In this document: in pieces, positions 8,248-17,051 of the stretch
Layout: every line of letters starts with the position of its first letter
How positions within the stretch are numbered: the first letter of the stretch is position 1
Assembly (NCBI GenBank): GCA_001784175.1
Contig: MFPR01000030.1
Coordinates: forward strand, 109,420-173,419
Direction of reading: 5' to 3'
Source: Candidatus Lindowbacteria bacterium RIFCSPLOWO2_12_FULL_62_27
Lineage (GTDB): Bacteria; Lindowbacteria; 2-12-FULL-62-27
DNA length: 64,000 nucleotides
The notes under the pieces: generated by a model
Databases searched by the model: none
What the model saw: the letters and a program-made list of their open reading frames with translations, nothing else
Told to the model about the DNA's origin: nothing
Position numbers and translations under genes: made by a program

Positions 8248-9869
8248 CAGCGAACCGGAACGCCGGCGGCGCCCATGTATTCGAGGACGGGACGGTCGGC
8301 CGTGTGAGCGGAGGCGGCGGCGTGCGATCCCATTTGGCGGATTTGAAATTCGTCCATGAGGACGTTCATCATTCCCGCGTGGCTCTTGTTGCCCGCTTTT
8401 TCGATGTCCTCGATGGCCTGCCTCCCGCCCCGCGCCAGGTGAGAGAGGCTTCCGAGGAAAACCGTCCAACCCGGCCCGACTTCATAGATTCTCGCGTAAG
8501 GGAAATTCCGCGAGAACGTCTTGATGACGACGGCTCTTTGCATTCCACCCAGCTCCGAAAATGAGACGCACTGGGCGAACAGCCCCCCCTCGCTCAATCT
8601 CGCGCCGATCAGCCGGTAAAAATCGTCCGTAAACAAAAATGCCGACGACGCGTCTCGATAGGGAGGGAGTGGCCGGGAAAGAACGACATCATAGGAGTCC
8701 GTCGTCACGCGGAGGAAATGTCCGGGGTCATCCGCAATGAGGCGGCCCTTGCCGATTTCGCCGAATCGGGGATAGAAAAGCTTCTCCACGACTTGCGCAA
8801 GCGCGGGGTGGTCGTCCACACAATCCACGTCCGATTCCGCCATCAGTGTCCGCATGGATGTCAGGGCGGTACCGGCGCCAAGCCCCAGCACCAGACACCG
8901 CCGGGCGCGCGGGTGGAGGACGACGGCGAGCATGGAGAGGGACTCGTCGATGAGTTGGCCGGGACCCAAAAAATCTCCGCGTATTTTGGCGCCCACGATC
9001 AATCTTTGGATCGCCGGCTCGTTTTCGGCGGGCTTGATCCAGTAAACCTGAATGGGCCCCGCGGCGTCGTTCTCCTCAAAAATGAGCGTTGATTTTTGTC
9101 GCGCGGCGGCATAAGCCGCCTCGTTGGAATGGATATTCAGATTCGCGGCCGGCAGCCACCAGCCGCCAAAGGACAGGGCGCGTGTTCCGGGATAAATGAG
9201 AAATCCTCCCGCGAGCGCGAAGACCGCAAACAGGAGGGTGAACGATTTCATGGTCCTGGATCGTTCGGAAAGAAACAGGAGGCCGGCGCAAACAAAATCC
9301 AGCGCGGCGGCGGCAACGAGGGTCTTGCCAAGCCCGAGATTGGGAATGAGCAGGAACGCCGGCAACAGAGCGCCGATGGCGCCACCGGCCAACGTGACGG
9401 CAAGGATGCGGCCCACGGCGCTCGATGGGCTCTCCAGATTTTCCGCCGACGCCCGCCCCGCTGCGAAGATCGCGGCCCCCGTCGCCATCAGCGGGCCGGC
9501 CATGGACAACAATCCCAGAAAAAATGCGATTAACAACACAAGGCTTGGGTGATCCTTGACGGCATAATACGCGGGCGCGTAAAGAGCCGCGATGAAACCG
9601 AGAATGAAATTCGAAATGAGCCCGAGGACCCCGGCCAAAATCGCGCTGATAAACAATATCCGCTCCGCGCTCTGCGGCGCACGCCCGCCGATCCATCCGC
9701 CCACACTGAAACAGATCAGCACGGCCGCCCAAAGAACGCTCTCGGTATAAACGCCCTCGCCGAAAACAAGCGCAAGCGTTCGCTGGAAGGCGCACACGTA
9801 GATCGCGCCGGCGCACCCGCAGAACGCCGCCGAGACAGTGATGGGCCAACCGCGTTTGCCGGCGTCCAC
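8247..9869 (-). CDS. Membrane-fused spermidine synthase-like protein (copy 2)
   Basis: 540 aa with the same architecture as its downstream neighbour: an N-terminal multi-pass membrane domain (AVLICFSVGGWIGGRAPQ, LAGGAIGALLPAFLLIP) and a C-terminal Rossmann domain (LGLGAGTALTSM, VDCVDDHPAL). Sequence divergence from copy 1 is large, so this is an old tandem duplication rather than a recent one. Start is GTG, 3 nt after the ccsA stop, so ccsA and both copies form one operon. Conserved Asp positions differ between the copies, which suggests different substrates. Confidence 0.8.
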   Translation of the reverse strand: MDAGKRGWPITVSAAFCGCAGAIYVCAFQRTLALVFGEGVYTESVLWAAVLICFSVGGWIGGRAPQSAERILFISAILAGVLGLISNFILGFIAALYAPAYYAVKDHPSLVLLIAFFLGLLSMAGPLMATGAAIFAAGRASAENLESPSSAVGRILAVTLAGGAIGALLPAFLLIPNLGLGKTLVAAAALDFVCAGLLFLSERSRTMKSFTLLFAVFALAGGFLIYPGTRALSFGGWWLPAANLNIHSNEAAYAAARQKSTLIFEENDAAGPIQVYWIKPAENEPAIQRLIVGAKIRGDFLGPGQLIDESLSMLAVVLHPRARRCLVLGLGAGTALTSMRTLMAESDVDCVDDHPALAQVVEKLFYPRFGEIGKGRLIADDPGHFLRVTTDSYDVVLSRPLPPYRDASSAFLFTDDFYRLIGARLSEGGLFAQCVSFSELGGMQRAVVIKTFSRNFPYARIYEVGPGWTVFLGSLSHLARGGRQAIEDIEKAGNKSHAGMMNVLMDEFQIRQMGSHAAASAHTADRPVLEYMGAAGVPVR

Positions 9870-9872
9870 GTC

Positions 9873-10700
9873 CTACCTGCCGCTTTCGTAAACCATATTG
9901 TGAACGCTGTCGACCCATATCTGGATGCCCCAGAACGTGATCAGGATTCCGATCAGGCCGATGACGGCCAGCGCGGCCAGGATTTCTTTTTTGACGTTGA
10001 AATGTTTTCGCAGGTGCAGATAAAATCCGTAAAAAAGCCACGTGAACAAAGTCCAGGTTTCGACCGGGTCCCAGCTCCACCAGCTCCCCCACAGATAGTG
10101 CGCCCACAAACTGCCGGCGGCGAGCATGAGGGTGTGGCAAACGAATCCGGCGAGAATCCATTGATAGGCTAATTTTTCCCAGGCGGCCTTCCCATCGCCA
10201 TTGGCCCCGCGGGTCAGAATTATCACGGCATATCCCGTTGCGACGATATATGCCGCGTGGGACAGCCAGGCGAAGAAGACATGCAGATACAACCAGCCGC
10301 TTTTGTAAGGCGGGCTTAGGGGTTCGACGCCCGTGTCCTGCAGGACTCCGTATCCCATGAGGCACATCGCAGCTGCCAGAACGAACATCGTGACGAATTC
10401 GGACGAAATGCCCGCAGGCGAACCACGCTTTTTCGAGTAATGGCCGGCCGCCAGATATGACACCATCAAAATCAGGGACAGCGAAAGGGTGTTTTCGTAG
10501 GCCATCAGATACGGCAAATGGCCGGATTCCCATATCCTGACTCCAATCGCGCACGCCTGAAAAATAACGCCGGCATGGATGAACCCGTCGGGCCGGACGC
10601 CCGCAGGTTTCTGAAAAACGGCCCTGGACAGGGTCACAAGCCACGCCATGGCAAAGGCGCCCACCGCACACCAGAAACAGACCGCCTCGATCTTCGTCAT
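9873..10700 (-). CDS. ccsA: Cytochrome c biogenesis protein CcsA/ResC (haem transport and attachment)
   Basis: 275 aa, about eight hydrophobic segments, and the tryptophan-rich haem-handling motif WAHYLWGSWWSWDPVETW followed by TLFTW. Conserved His residues flank it (HVFFAWLSHAAY near 140-150; LRKHF). In system II maturation CcsA works with ResB/CcsB to export haem and attach it to CXXCH sites in the periplasm. A ResB-like gene is at 12.6 kb and a second CcsA/ResB pair at 29.7-31.5 kb. This copy probably serves the multihaem cytochromes of the adjacent locus. Confidence 0.9.
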   Translation of the reverse strand: MTKIEAVCFWCAVGAFAMAWLVTLSRAVFQKPAGVRPDGFIHAGVIFQACAIGVRIWESGHLPYLMAYENTLSLSLILMVSYLAAGHYSKKRGSPAGISSEFVTMFVLAAAMCLMGYGVLQDTGVEPLSPPYKSGWLYLHVFFAWLSHAAYIVATGYAVIILTRGANGDGKAAWEKLAYQWILAGFVCHTLMLAAGSLWAHYLWGSWWSWDPVETWTLFTWLFYGFYLHLRKHFNVKKEILAALAVIGLIGILITFWGIQIWVDSVHNMVYESGR

Positions 10701-10716
10701 ATCAAACCAGCTCGGG

Positions 10717-10989
10717 TCAAGCAGCTTTTTTCGCGGTCTCCGTCAGGATCTGGCGCGCATAGGTGGAAGCGCCGCGGAGGCCCTTGGTTTCGGCGAGTCG
10801 TTCGAGAATGCGCTTGACGGAGCGTGACAGGCGAATGTTGAGCATGGCATTGTTGGTCTCGTCCTCCAGATCGACGATGTCGCGTTCGTCGATATACAGG
10901 CCGGTATCGTGCGTGTCAAACCATTTGACGACCTGCACGGAGGTCATTTTCTCGAAGTCGGGCCAATTTCTTTTTTTAATCTGTTTCAT
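10717..10989 (-). CDS. CopG/BrnA-like antitoxin
   Basis: 90 aa from ATG 10989 (MKQIKKRNWPDF). The C-terminal half carries a ribbon-helix-helix-like segment: NIRLSRSVKRILERLAETKG then GASTYARQIL, typical of CopG-type antitoxins that bind their own promoter. The start overlaps the end of the upstream toxin gene by 14 bp, giving the toxin-first order seen in BrnTA modules. An earlier ATG at 11049 is in frame but lies inside the toxin gene. Ends 16 bp from the ccsA start. Confidence 0.7.
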   Translation of the reverse strand: MKQIKKRNWPDFEKMTSVQVVKWFDTHDTGLYIDERDIVDLEDETNNAMLNIRLSRSVKRILERLAETKGLRGASTYARQILTETAKKAA

Positions 10990-11260
10990 CCTCTCTCCTC
11001 GTTTTCCGTTTTTTTCTGTAGAACCGTTTTTCCCAGGGCGCCATATCACGCGCCGTTATCAAAAACTGCCCGGCCGGGCGTCGTTCGATCACGATCACGA
11101 GCAGGCGGCCGGCATGAGTTCGAGCGTAAACAATATTGAACGCGGCGCGGGATCGGGCTATGACGCGGACCGGATCCCGTTCGGCCTGACGTATTTCCTG
11201 CGTGGACACTGCGTGTTTCAGTATGTGCATGGCCGCATTTCTTGTGATAATGATGGTCAT
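10976..11260 (-). CDS. BrnT/RelE-superfamily toxin-like protein
   Basis: 94 aa. The C-terminal pattern GRLLVIVIERRPAGQFLITA then RDMAPWEKRFYRKKRK matches small RelE-superfamily toxins of the BrnT type, where the strand-Arg-x-A-R-x-x-x-x-x-E-R ending carries catalytic basic residues that cut mRNA on the ribosome. GAGG lies 7 nt upstream of ATG 11260. The downstream CopG-like gene is the likely antitoxin. Family assignment is from pattern, so a DUF4258-type relative is possible. Confidence 0.62.
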   Translation of the reverse strand: MTIIITRNAAMHILKHAVSTQEIRQAERDPVRVIARSRAAFNIVYARTHAGRLLVIVIERRPAGQFLITARDMAPWEKRFYRKKRKTRREDETD

Positions 11261-11298
11261 TCACACGCCTCTTTGAACCATGGCACAGCATTCCACAG

Positions 11299-11320
11299 AT
11301 GTGTGACAAAGTCAACACAT
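11299..11320 (-). promoter_or_regulatory. Likely autoregulatory operator of the BrnTA-like module
   Basis: ATGTGT (11299-11304), 10 nt, ACACAT (11315-11320) form a perfect 6-bp inverted repeat. On the minus strand the sequence TTGACT (complement of 11310-11315) could be the -35 box of the toxin-antitoxin promoter, so the dyad would cover the polymerase site, as expected for a CopG-type autorepressor. The -10 box is weak. Confidence 0.4.
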
Positions 11321-11329
11321 GTGTGTCCA

Positions 11330-12598
11330 TCATAGCACCAGATCGTCAATGGATGAGTAGCCAAAACGCCGGGGGGCGCTGGTCTCGCGGGTGTCGCGGC
11401 CGGCCAACCGGCCATTCGCCAGCAGATACTCCCTGCCCATCTGCTTCTGCGCCCAGTGCAACAGAAAATCAATGGTCGGCGTCGGAATGCCGGCAAGTTC
11501 GGAGATGCCTTTCCAGACGCACAGTCCATAGGGAATGTCCTCCGCGAAATAACGGTTCGAGAAATCCGGCGCCCAACCGCCATCCACAGGCTTCAGGGGG
11601 CATTTGAACCCCTTATATCCGGGGCTCTTGGCGAACAACTGGTCGGCCGTTTTGCAGGACGGGTCGGGAAACGAGATGTACTCGCTTTCATAGATCGTGG
11701 GCACATGCATTTCCAGACCATAGCGGGTTGACAGCAGTTTGACCAGTTCCTGTATCTCCGCGCTCGTGTGCTCCATTAAGGCGCCGGCCTCGGCGTCCAT
11801 CTCCTCATAGAAGAGAGGATTTCGCGGCAAAACCTCGCCCGGCTTCCAGTTCTTCAGGACGCAGTACATCCTCTGCGGATGGATGTTGGCGTTCAGCGGA
11901 AAGAGTGTGCAGGAAAGAAAATGTCCCCCGTTCAGGCATTTTTTCCCCAACAGACGCGCTACAACCCTCATGGCATCCGGCGTTCGATCCTGCGGCACGG
12001 CGCAAATCGTGTATTCATCCTCGAATTGCTGGACGTGGACCGCCTTGCCGAACTCGGTAATCCGGCAATTGAACGGCATGGACATGATGGAGAAGATGGT
12101 GACGCGGCGAAAGGCGTCGCCGAGAATTCGGCGGGCGATGTAATCAAACCCGCCCTGGCCGGGAGTTGCGCCGATGAATGTGCCGGGCGCGATATGGGGC
12201 GCGATGGCGGTCAAAACGTCTACATAGGCGAATGACGGCAGAGGGATGAGGATGACGTTGGCGTCGGGGATAGCCTCCGCCGGATCGTCCGTTACCCGGA
12301 CCGGCGTCCCCCGAACCACGCCTGCCGGCGAGTTATGGGTCTCGAAATCCGCGACGATTGACCCTTGCTCGGCCAATCCCTGACGGATCCGCGCCGCTTC
12401 ATTCCCGAAGGACGTGAAGACGCTCGTAGGCAGCCCTCGTGAGGGCAGCAGCGCCATCAACGCATGCGCCGCATGTCCTCCGCCGACCACGCAGACACGG
12501 ATGTCTGCGTATCCGGAGTCGGGAATTCTGCGAAACAGGGATGTTGAGCAGCCGACGGAGGATGCGCAGACTTTCAATTCGTCCGGCCTCTCATCCAT
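11330..12598 (-). CDS. Octopine/nopaline-type opine dehydrogenase
   Basis: 422 aa. Nucleotide-binding fold near residue 35: VCVVGGGHAAHALMALL. The central region has GATPGQGGFDYIA and the C-terminal half has NANIHPQRMY, matching the Octopine_DH family, which reductively joins an amino acid to an alpha-keto acid. Bacterial members make opines used as nutrients or as metal chelators (staphylopine/pseudopaline type), but those need a neighbouring nicotianamine-synthase-like gene, which I do not see. The N-terminal 30 residues before the Rossmann strand are not conserved in character, so the true start may be later than 12598. Confidence 0.75.
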   Translation of the reverse strand: MDERPDELKVCASSVGCSTSLFRRIPDSGYADIRVCVVGGGHAAHALMALLPSRGLPTSVFTSFGNEAARIRQGLAEQGSIVADFETHNSPAGVVRGTPVRVTDDPAEAIPDANVILIPLPSFAYVDVLTAIAPHIAPGTFIGATPGQGGFDYIARRILGDAFRRVTIFSIMSMPFNCRITEFGKAVHVQQFEDEYTICAVPQDRTPDAMRVVARLLGKKCLNGGHFLSCTLFPLNANIHPQRMYCVLKNWKPGEVLPRNPLFYEEMDAEAGALMEHTSAEIQELVKLLSTRYGLEMHVPTIYESEYISFPDPSCKTADQLFAKSPGYKGFKCPLKPVDGGWAPDFSNRYFAEDIPYGLCVWKGISELAGIPTPTIDFLLHWAQKQMGREYLLANGRLAGRDTRETSAPRRFGYSSIDDLVL

Positions 12599-12641
12599 TC
12601 GTCATGGCCTATTCCTCATCTGATCTGGCCGGCGTAATATT

Positions 12642-13634
12642 TCAGCAGGTCTCGGCGGCTTGCCTTCTCTTGGCCGCCGGAAACAGCCGCATCAGCATTC
12701 CGGCGAGGACCCCGACACACCCGGCGGCGGCGTAGCCGAATCCGGGGTCGCGCACGACGCTGAACTGCGCCCAACGCCGAACCTCCGGAACGCTCACCGT
12801 CATCGACCGGCCGATGCCAACCGGGATTCCGGGCGATGCCATGTCAGGCAGAACATGCGCCCCCGCGTCGTCTTCGACCAACAGGCGGAAAACCGAGTCG
12901 TCCTTTGACGTCTTTCGGGCTTTGATGCGGATCCCCAGCGCGGGGACATCGAGAAAATCAGATTCGTTGAGGATCAGGTCGAAATTGACGAACGACTTGA
13001 AAACGACGTTGCCTGCCGCATCGTCGATCTGAATTTGCGGAGATATTCCGTAACGCTTGATGTACACCCACGCGCCGCCGACCTTCGCCGGATGGTTTAC
13101 CCTGCACTCGGCCGGCCGGTCCGCGCCGCCGACGGAACGGACCGTGAAGCGGGCGGCAAGATCGAGCACGTTGCCGCACGGGCCCCGGACAACCTTCATT
13201 TCATCCAGCCCGATATTCAGATTCGGCAGGAGCGCCCCGCCCGCTCCGCTCTGGCCTTCCGTGAGAAGAACGCCCGCGTCCGTCTCCCGGAACTTCGCCG
13301 ACAGGATCGCCCCCGTCAACAGGATCGCCATCGACGCGTGCATGATGAGCGATCCGGCCATGACGCGGCTTGGACGCATCTCCCTGTAAAAATGCCGCCA
13401 CAAAACGGCGCCGAGATTGGCGAAAAACAGAACGACGCCCGCAATGAACGCGCCGCTTTTGACAAAGGCGGCCACTTTATCTTGAGGCATGAGCAGAATA
13501 AGGAAAATGAGCATGATCAGAGCGCCGAACATGACCATCGTGGATATTCTGGAGGACAGAGCTGTGATCAACTTCGCTCGACCATCGGTGGGAGACGGGT
13601 TCGATATTGAAAGCGGCATTTTGTCTGTGTTCAT
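12642..13634 (-). CDS. resB: ResB-like cytochrome c biogenesis protein
   Basis: 330 aa from ATG 13634 (MNTDKMPLSISNPSP), one base after the stop of the 9-haem cytochrome gene. Features: three N-terminal membrane segments (MVMFGALIMLIFLILL, FIAGVVLFFANLGAVLW, LIMHASMAILLTGAIL), a large periplasmic domain (VGGAWVYIKRYGISPQIQ), and a last membrane helix near the C terminus. ResB partners CcsA in system II haem attachment. An upstream in-frame ATG lies inside the cytochrome gene and is rejected. Last gene of a long minus-strand operon. Confidence 0.82.
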   Translation of the reverse strand: MNTDKMPLSISNPSPTDGRAKLITALSSRISTMVMFGALIMLIFLILLMPQDKVAAFVKSGAFIAGVVLFFANLGAVLWRHFYREMRPSRVMAGSLIMHASMAILLTGAILSAKFRETDAGVLLTEGQSGAGGALLPNLNIGLDEMKVVRGPCGNVLDLAARFTVRSVGGADRPAECRVNHPAKVGGAWVYIKRYGISPQIQIDDAAGNVVFKSFVNFDLILNESDFLDVPALGIRIKARKTSKDDSVFRLLVEDDAGAHVLPDMASPGIPVGIGRSMTVSVPEVRRWAQFSVVRDPGFGYAAAGCVGVLAGMLMRLFPAAKRRQAAETC

Positions 13635-13635
13635 G

Positions 13636-15273
13636 TCAGTAATTGAAATTATAATTTGCGGCCTTGTTGCCCGAGTGGCCTGACGCGCAACTGAGGTCAT
13701 AGGCGGTCGGGTTGTTATTGGTCCAGCAATCGATTCCGCCCGATCCATCGTCGTAATCGAAGCCGGTCATCGCCGCGCCGTTCATAAAATGCAGGCCCAG
13801 GTAATCTTGACCGCTGCCGACGCCCGCGTTGGAGCCGTGGATGCCGCCGTTGGCGCCGCCGCCGTGACAGTTCAAGCACCAGATCGTGAAGGCGTTGTCG
13901 GTGTTGACGTCATGATTGGTATTGATCGGATGCGTCACCCGGCTTCTTGTCCGATTCGCGCCGCTGGCGTGATAGACGTCATATCTATGGCACTTGAAGC
14001 AGAGCACATGCTCCTCGTTGGTGGCCCCGGCGCCGGCCGGGTTGTAAGTTCGAAGCAGATAGTCAATCGTGTAGTAGTTCCCCCCTGTCGGCTCGCCGTG
14101 GACGTAGTGGCAGTCGCTGCAGGTCACGTAGCTGGTTTCGGACCAGCCGTCCGTGAAAACGGTGTCGCCGATGTTGCCGCTTTGAAGTTTCCCCTTTTTG
14201 ACGATGGGATGAATGGCCAGGTTGTTGGGATTGATCTCCCTCGATATGTCCGTGATGATATTCGGCGCCGCGCCGGACGGAATTCCGGCGGAAAAGGACG
14301 AATGGCAGCGCAGGCACAACTCATACTCGTAATTCGTCCGCGCCGTCGAAAACTGAACCTTCGTCCAGTTGGTCGGCGCCGCCGGAAGGCCGGCGCCGCC
14401 GCCTCCCGAGTCGGGCCAGGCGTTGACCTGCACGCCGTACGTTCCTAGGAGCACGTTGCCGGCTTTCGTGTCGCCCACTGTGTGCGTGCCCCCCTGCGCA
14501 TAATGCGGATTATGGCAGTCCTCACATTCCACGTGCGGATTGCTCGACCAGTTCAGCGTGTCTCCGGCCAAGCCGTGGTAAAACGGCGTGCGGTCGTTCG
14601 CCGCCGCGTCCTCATTGACGGGATGGTTGTAGAAGTTCGTCCCGTCGTTCAGAGACCTGAACTCGTCCTTGATGTCCGTCGCCGCCGGCGCGCCGTCGTG
14701 GCATTCATAGCAGAGATACTCCTCCTGGCGGATCGTGAGGTCGCTCGTGGGCTGGGTATTGGAGGTGTAAGGCCCCCCCGTGAGATTGTCGGCGTCGACG
14801 ATTCTCACGCCGTGCGGATCATGGCAATTGACGCATTCGCCGGTGTTGTTGCCCGAGGCCGGATAGACGACGTTGGCGCTCGTCCAGTGCGAGGACAGTT
14901 CGAACTTGGCCTGGCCCGGCCAGCCCGGAAGATTGGCGTTGGTGTCGGTGTGGCAGACGAAACAGGTCGAATTGACCCACGGAGACGCGGCGGAGGGGGC
15001 CGGCAGCATTTTCGGATAGCCGGCGCCGGCGTTGGGCGTGTCGGTCGAATCCAACGACGCATGCTGAATGTGGCAGTTGCCGCAAAGTCCCGTGTCCCTG
15101 ACGTCCGACGCGTAGCCTCCGATCCATCGAATCTGCGCGCCGGTGTCGGGATCGCCATGCGCGACGTTTTTGATGATGTTCGCCGCCCAAATATCCCGTA
15201 CGGTCAGAAAGCAAACCGCCAAAGAGATCAAGGCCGCCGCCGGGAGGGCGAATTTTTCCCACGACGAATTCAT
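13636..15273 (-). CDS. Nine-haem secreted cytochrome c
   Basis: 545 aa with a signal peptide (FALPAAALISLAVCFLTV) and nine CXXCH sites: CGNCH, CFVCH, CVNCH, CYECH, CEDCH, CLRCH, CSDCH, CFKCH, CLNCH. Near the C terminus CASGH looks like a tenth site that lost its second Cys. Spacing is wide (about 55 residues per haem) with Gly/Asn-rich linkers, as in extracellular or periplasmic multihaem proteins of metal-reducing bacteria. It lies between a radical SAM gene (2-nt gap) and resB (1-nt gap). Likely exported, haem-loaded by ResB/CcsA, and part of the electron conduit; redox partner unknown. Confidence 0.9.
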   Translation of the reverse strand: MNSSWEKFALPAAALISLAVCFLTVRDIWAANIIKNVAHGDPDTGAQIRWIGGYASDVRDTGLCGNCHIQHASLDSTDTPNAGAGYPKMLPAPSAASPWVNSTCFVCHTDTNANLPGWPGQAKFELSSHWTSANVVYPASGNNTGECVNCHDPHGVRIVDADNLTGGPYTSNTQPTSDLTIRQEEYLCYECHDGAPAATDIKDEFRSLNDGTNFYNHPVNEDAAANDRTPFYHGLAGDTLNWSSNPHVECEDCHNPHYAQGGTHTVGDTKAGNVLLGTYGVQVNAWPDSGGGGAGLPAAPTNWTKVQFSTARTNYEYELCLRCHSSFSAGIPSGAAPNIITDISREINPNNLAIHPIVKKGKLQSGNIGDTVFTDGWSETSYVTCSDCHYVHGEPTGGNYYTIDYLLRTYNPAGAGATNEEHVLCFKCHRYDVYHASGANRTRSRVTHPINTNHDVNTDNAFTIWCLNCHGGGANGGIHGSNAGVGSGQDYLGLHFMNGAAMTGFDYDDGSGGIDCWTNNNPTAYDLSCASGHSGNKAANYNFNY

Positions 15274-15275
15274 CG

Positions 15276-16736
15276 TCAGACGGCCTCATGGACACTGTGC
15301 GCGGAAATGTGACGCGGAAGTTCCCCAAGCCGCAGGAGGTGCGATTTCAGGAATGAATTGTGCATCATGACCTTCATGGAACGCATCATGTACTCGCGTT
15401 TGAAATCGTTTTTCAACGCCCGGACCTCTGACAACTTGTCCATGTAAAAATCCCGGTAACAGCGCAGGACCGCCGTGAAAATTTCATCCCGGGACATGTT
15501 CTTCGGCCGGATGACCGGCTCGACCAGATTGTATTTGCTGAAATCCCATTCCTCGATATGGGGTTTGACCTGCGCGTAGATGTCGCTGTAGGGCCAGGGC
15601 GTAAGAAGCAAAAAATGCGCGAAGTCCGGATTGAACCGTTTGGCCTGCTTGAGTGTGAAGGCGATGGACTGCGGGGTTTCGTCCGGCGTGCCGAGGACGA
15701 ATGAGGTTTCGCTCACGATGTCGGCGGCGTTGATCAGCCGCAGGGCCTCCTTGGACTCTTCGACGGACAATTTCTTGTTGTAATCGTCGAGCCGGTCCTG
15801 TCCGGCCGCCTCCACGCCGACGTAGATGTGGATGATCCCGGCTTTGCGGTATTTCCAAAGGATGTCCGCGTCGCGAAGGATGTCGACGACGGTCGTCTCC
15901 ATGAGGAACATCACGTCTTTTTTCAGGCCGATCATCCGGTCGATGATTTCCTCCCATCGGCCGCGGTCGGTGGTGGGTCTTTCGTCGGGGATGAGAATGA
16001 CGTTCACACCGTGCCTCTCGATCAACTCGCGCGCCAACTGCTCGAATTTGTCCGGTGAGATCGCCCGCCATGTCCGGTTCCAGAATTTTTGCTGGGAACA
16101 GAACGAACAGCCTTCCGAACAGCCGCGCGAGGTGCTGATGGAGCCGAGGGTGGAGTTCGGGATGACGTGATATTTGTAGATGCTCCAATCGAGAAGACCG
16201 TAATCCGGCGAAAGCGTGTCCAGATCGCGGACGAATTCCCGGCGTCCGCCGGAAACGATCCGGCCGTCAACCCGGGCCCCCACGCCGCGGGGCAGGCCGC
16301 CGTTCATTCCACCATCAAAAATCTGATTGAGCATGTCGCGAAACGGCAGTTCGCCCTCGCCGACGATGACATAATCGACGAAGGGATTTTCCGCGAGGAT
16401 GTCCCGCCACATGAACGTCGCGTGGACGCCGCCGCATACGGTCACGACGCGCGGCGACATCTGTTTGACCCGGCGGAGCATGTCGAGAGCGGCGGGAAAA
16501 CTGGCGGTGTAGCCCCCGACGGCGATGAGGTCGGGATTGATTTCGGCGATCCTGCGGACCGCGCCGTCCAAATCCGCGCCTTCCGACATGGCGTCGTACA
16601 AAACGACGTCGAACTTGCTCCGGTCCAGCGCGCCGCCTAAAAACGTGAGGGCCAGCGGCATCCAGTTCCCGGCGCACTCGAGCACGCCGCAGTGGTAGGT
16701 GGGCGTCGCGAGCAGAATCCGCGGTTTACGAGGCAT
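15276..16736 (-). CDS. B12-binding-domain radical SAM protein
   Basis: 486 aa from ATG 16736. N-terminal cobalamin-binding-like Rossmann domain (ILLATPTYHCG, DLIAVGGYTASFPAAL, VVTVCGGVHATF, FVDYVIVGEGELPF), then the radical SAM cluster site CSEGCSFC near residue 200. This is the BchE/ThnK-like architecture: methyl transfer or ring chemistry on an unreactive carbon. The start overlaps the CopD-like gene by 11 bp. Its place inside a cytochrome operon is unusual; a role in modifying a haem, lipid or conduit component is conceivable but unproven. Confidence 0.85.
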   Translation of the reverse strand: MPRKPRILLATPTYHCGVLECAGNWMPLALTFLGGALDRSKFDVVLYDAMSEGADLDGAVRRIAEINPDLIAVGGYTASFPAALDMLRRVKQMSPRVVTVCGGVHATFMWRDILAENPFVDYVIVGEGELPFRDMLNQIFDGGMNGGLPRGVGARVDGRIVSGGRREFVRDLDTLSPDYGLLDWSIYKYHVIPNSTLGSISTSRGCSEGCSFCSQQKFWNRTWRAISPDKFEQLARELIERHGVNVILIPDERPTTDRGRWEEIIDRMIGLKKDVMFLMETTVVDILRDADILWKYRKAGIIHIYVGVEAAGQDRLDDYNKKLSVEESKEALRLINAADIVSETSFVLGTPDETPQSIAFTLKQAKRFNPDFAHFLLLTPWPYSDIYAQVKPHIEEWDFSKYNLVEPVIRPKNMSRDEIFTAVLRCYRDFYMDKLSEVRALKNDFKREYMMRSMKVMMHNSFLKSHLLRLGELPRHISAHSVHEAV

Positions 16737-17049
16737 GGCGTCTCCGCTTGCGCCACAGATGAACGGCAAACCAGACGGCGATGACGCCGAAGATGGCATG
16801 TTTCCCCACGATCAACGCCATGTGCTCCCGCTCCGCCGTCTGGGTCGTGAAAATCCGCAGGACGCCCCCGACGCCGATCAGGACGAGCGTGGCCAGAAAC
16901 GATTTGAACGTGCAGTCCGTGATTTGCTTTCGGAGTTCCGGGTTGTCTCCCAACTTTTTAATCAAAACGAAATGATAGACAATGACGGCCACAAACAGCC
17001 CGGCGGAAAATTCGTGAAGGTAATGGACGGCGAGCGTATAAGCATCCAT
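16726..17049 (-). CDS. Small CopD/DUF2269-like membrane protein
   Basis: 107 aa with about three hydrophobic helices and in-membrane His residues (LAVHYLHEFSAGLFVAVIVY, then HFVLI; HMALIVGKHAIFGVIAVWF). Such small His-bearing membrane proteins resemble the CopD core and may bind haem b or copper; this is inference. ATG 17049 is preferred to ATG 17055 because GGAGG then sits 8 nt upstream. It could pass electrons from the quinone pool to the neighbouring cytochromes. Confidence 0.6.
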   Translation of the reverse strand: MDAYTLAVHYLHEFSAGLFVAVIVYHFVLIKKLGDNPELRKQITDCTFKSFLATLVLIGVGGVLRIFTTQTAEREHMALIVGKHAIFGVIAVWFAVHLWRKRRRHAS

Positions 17050-17051
17050 GG

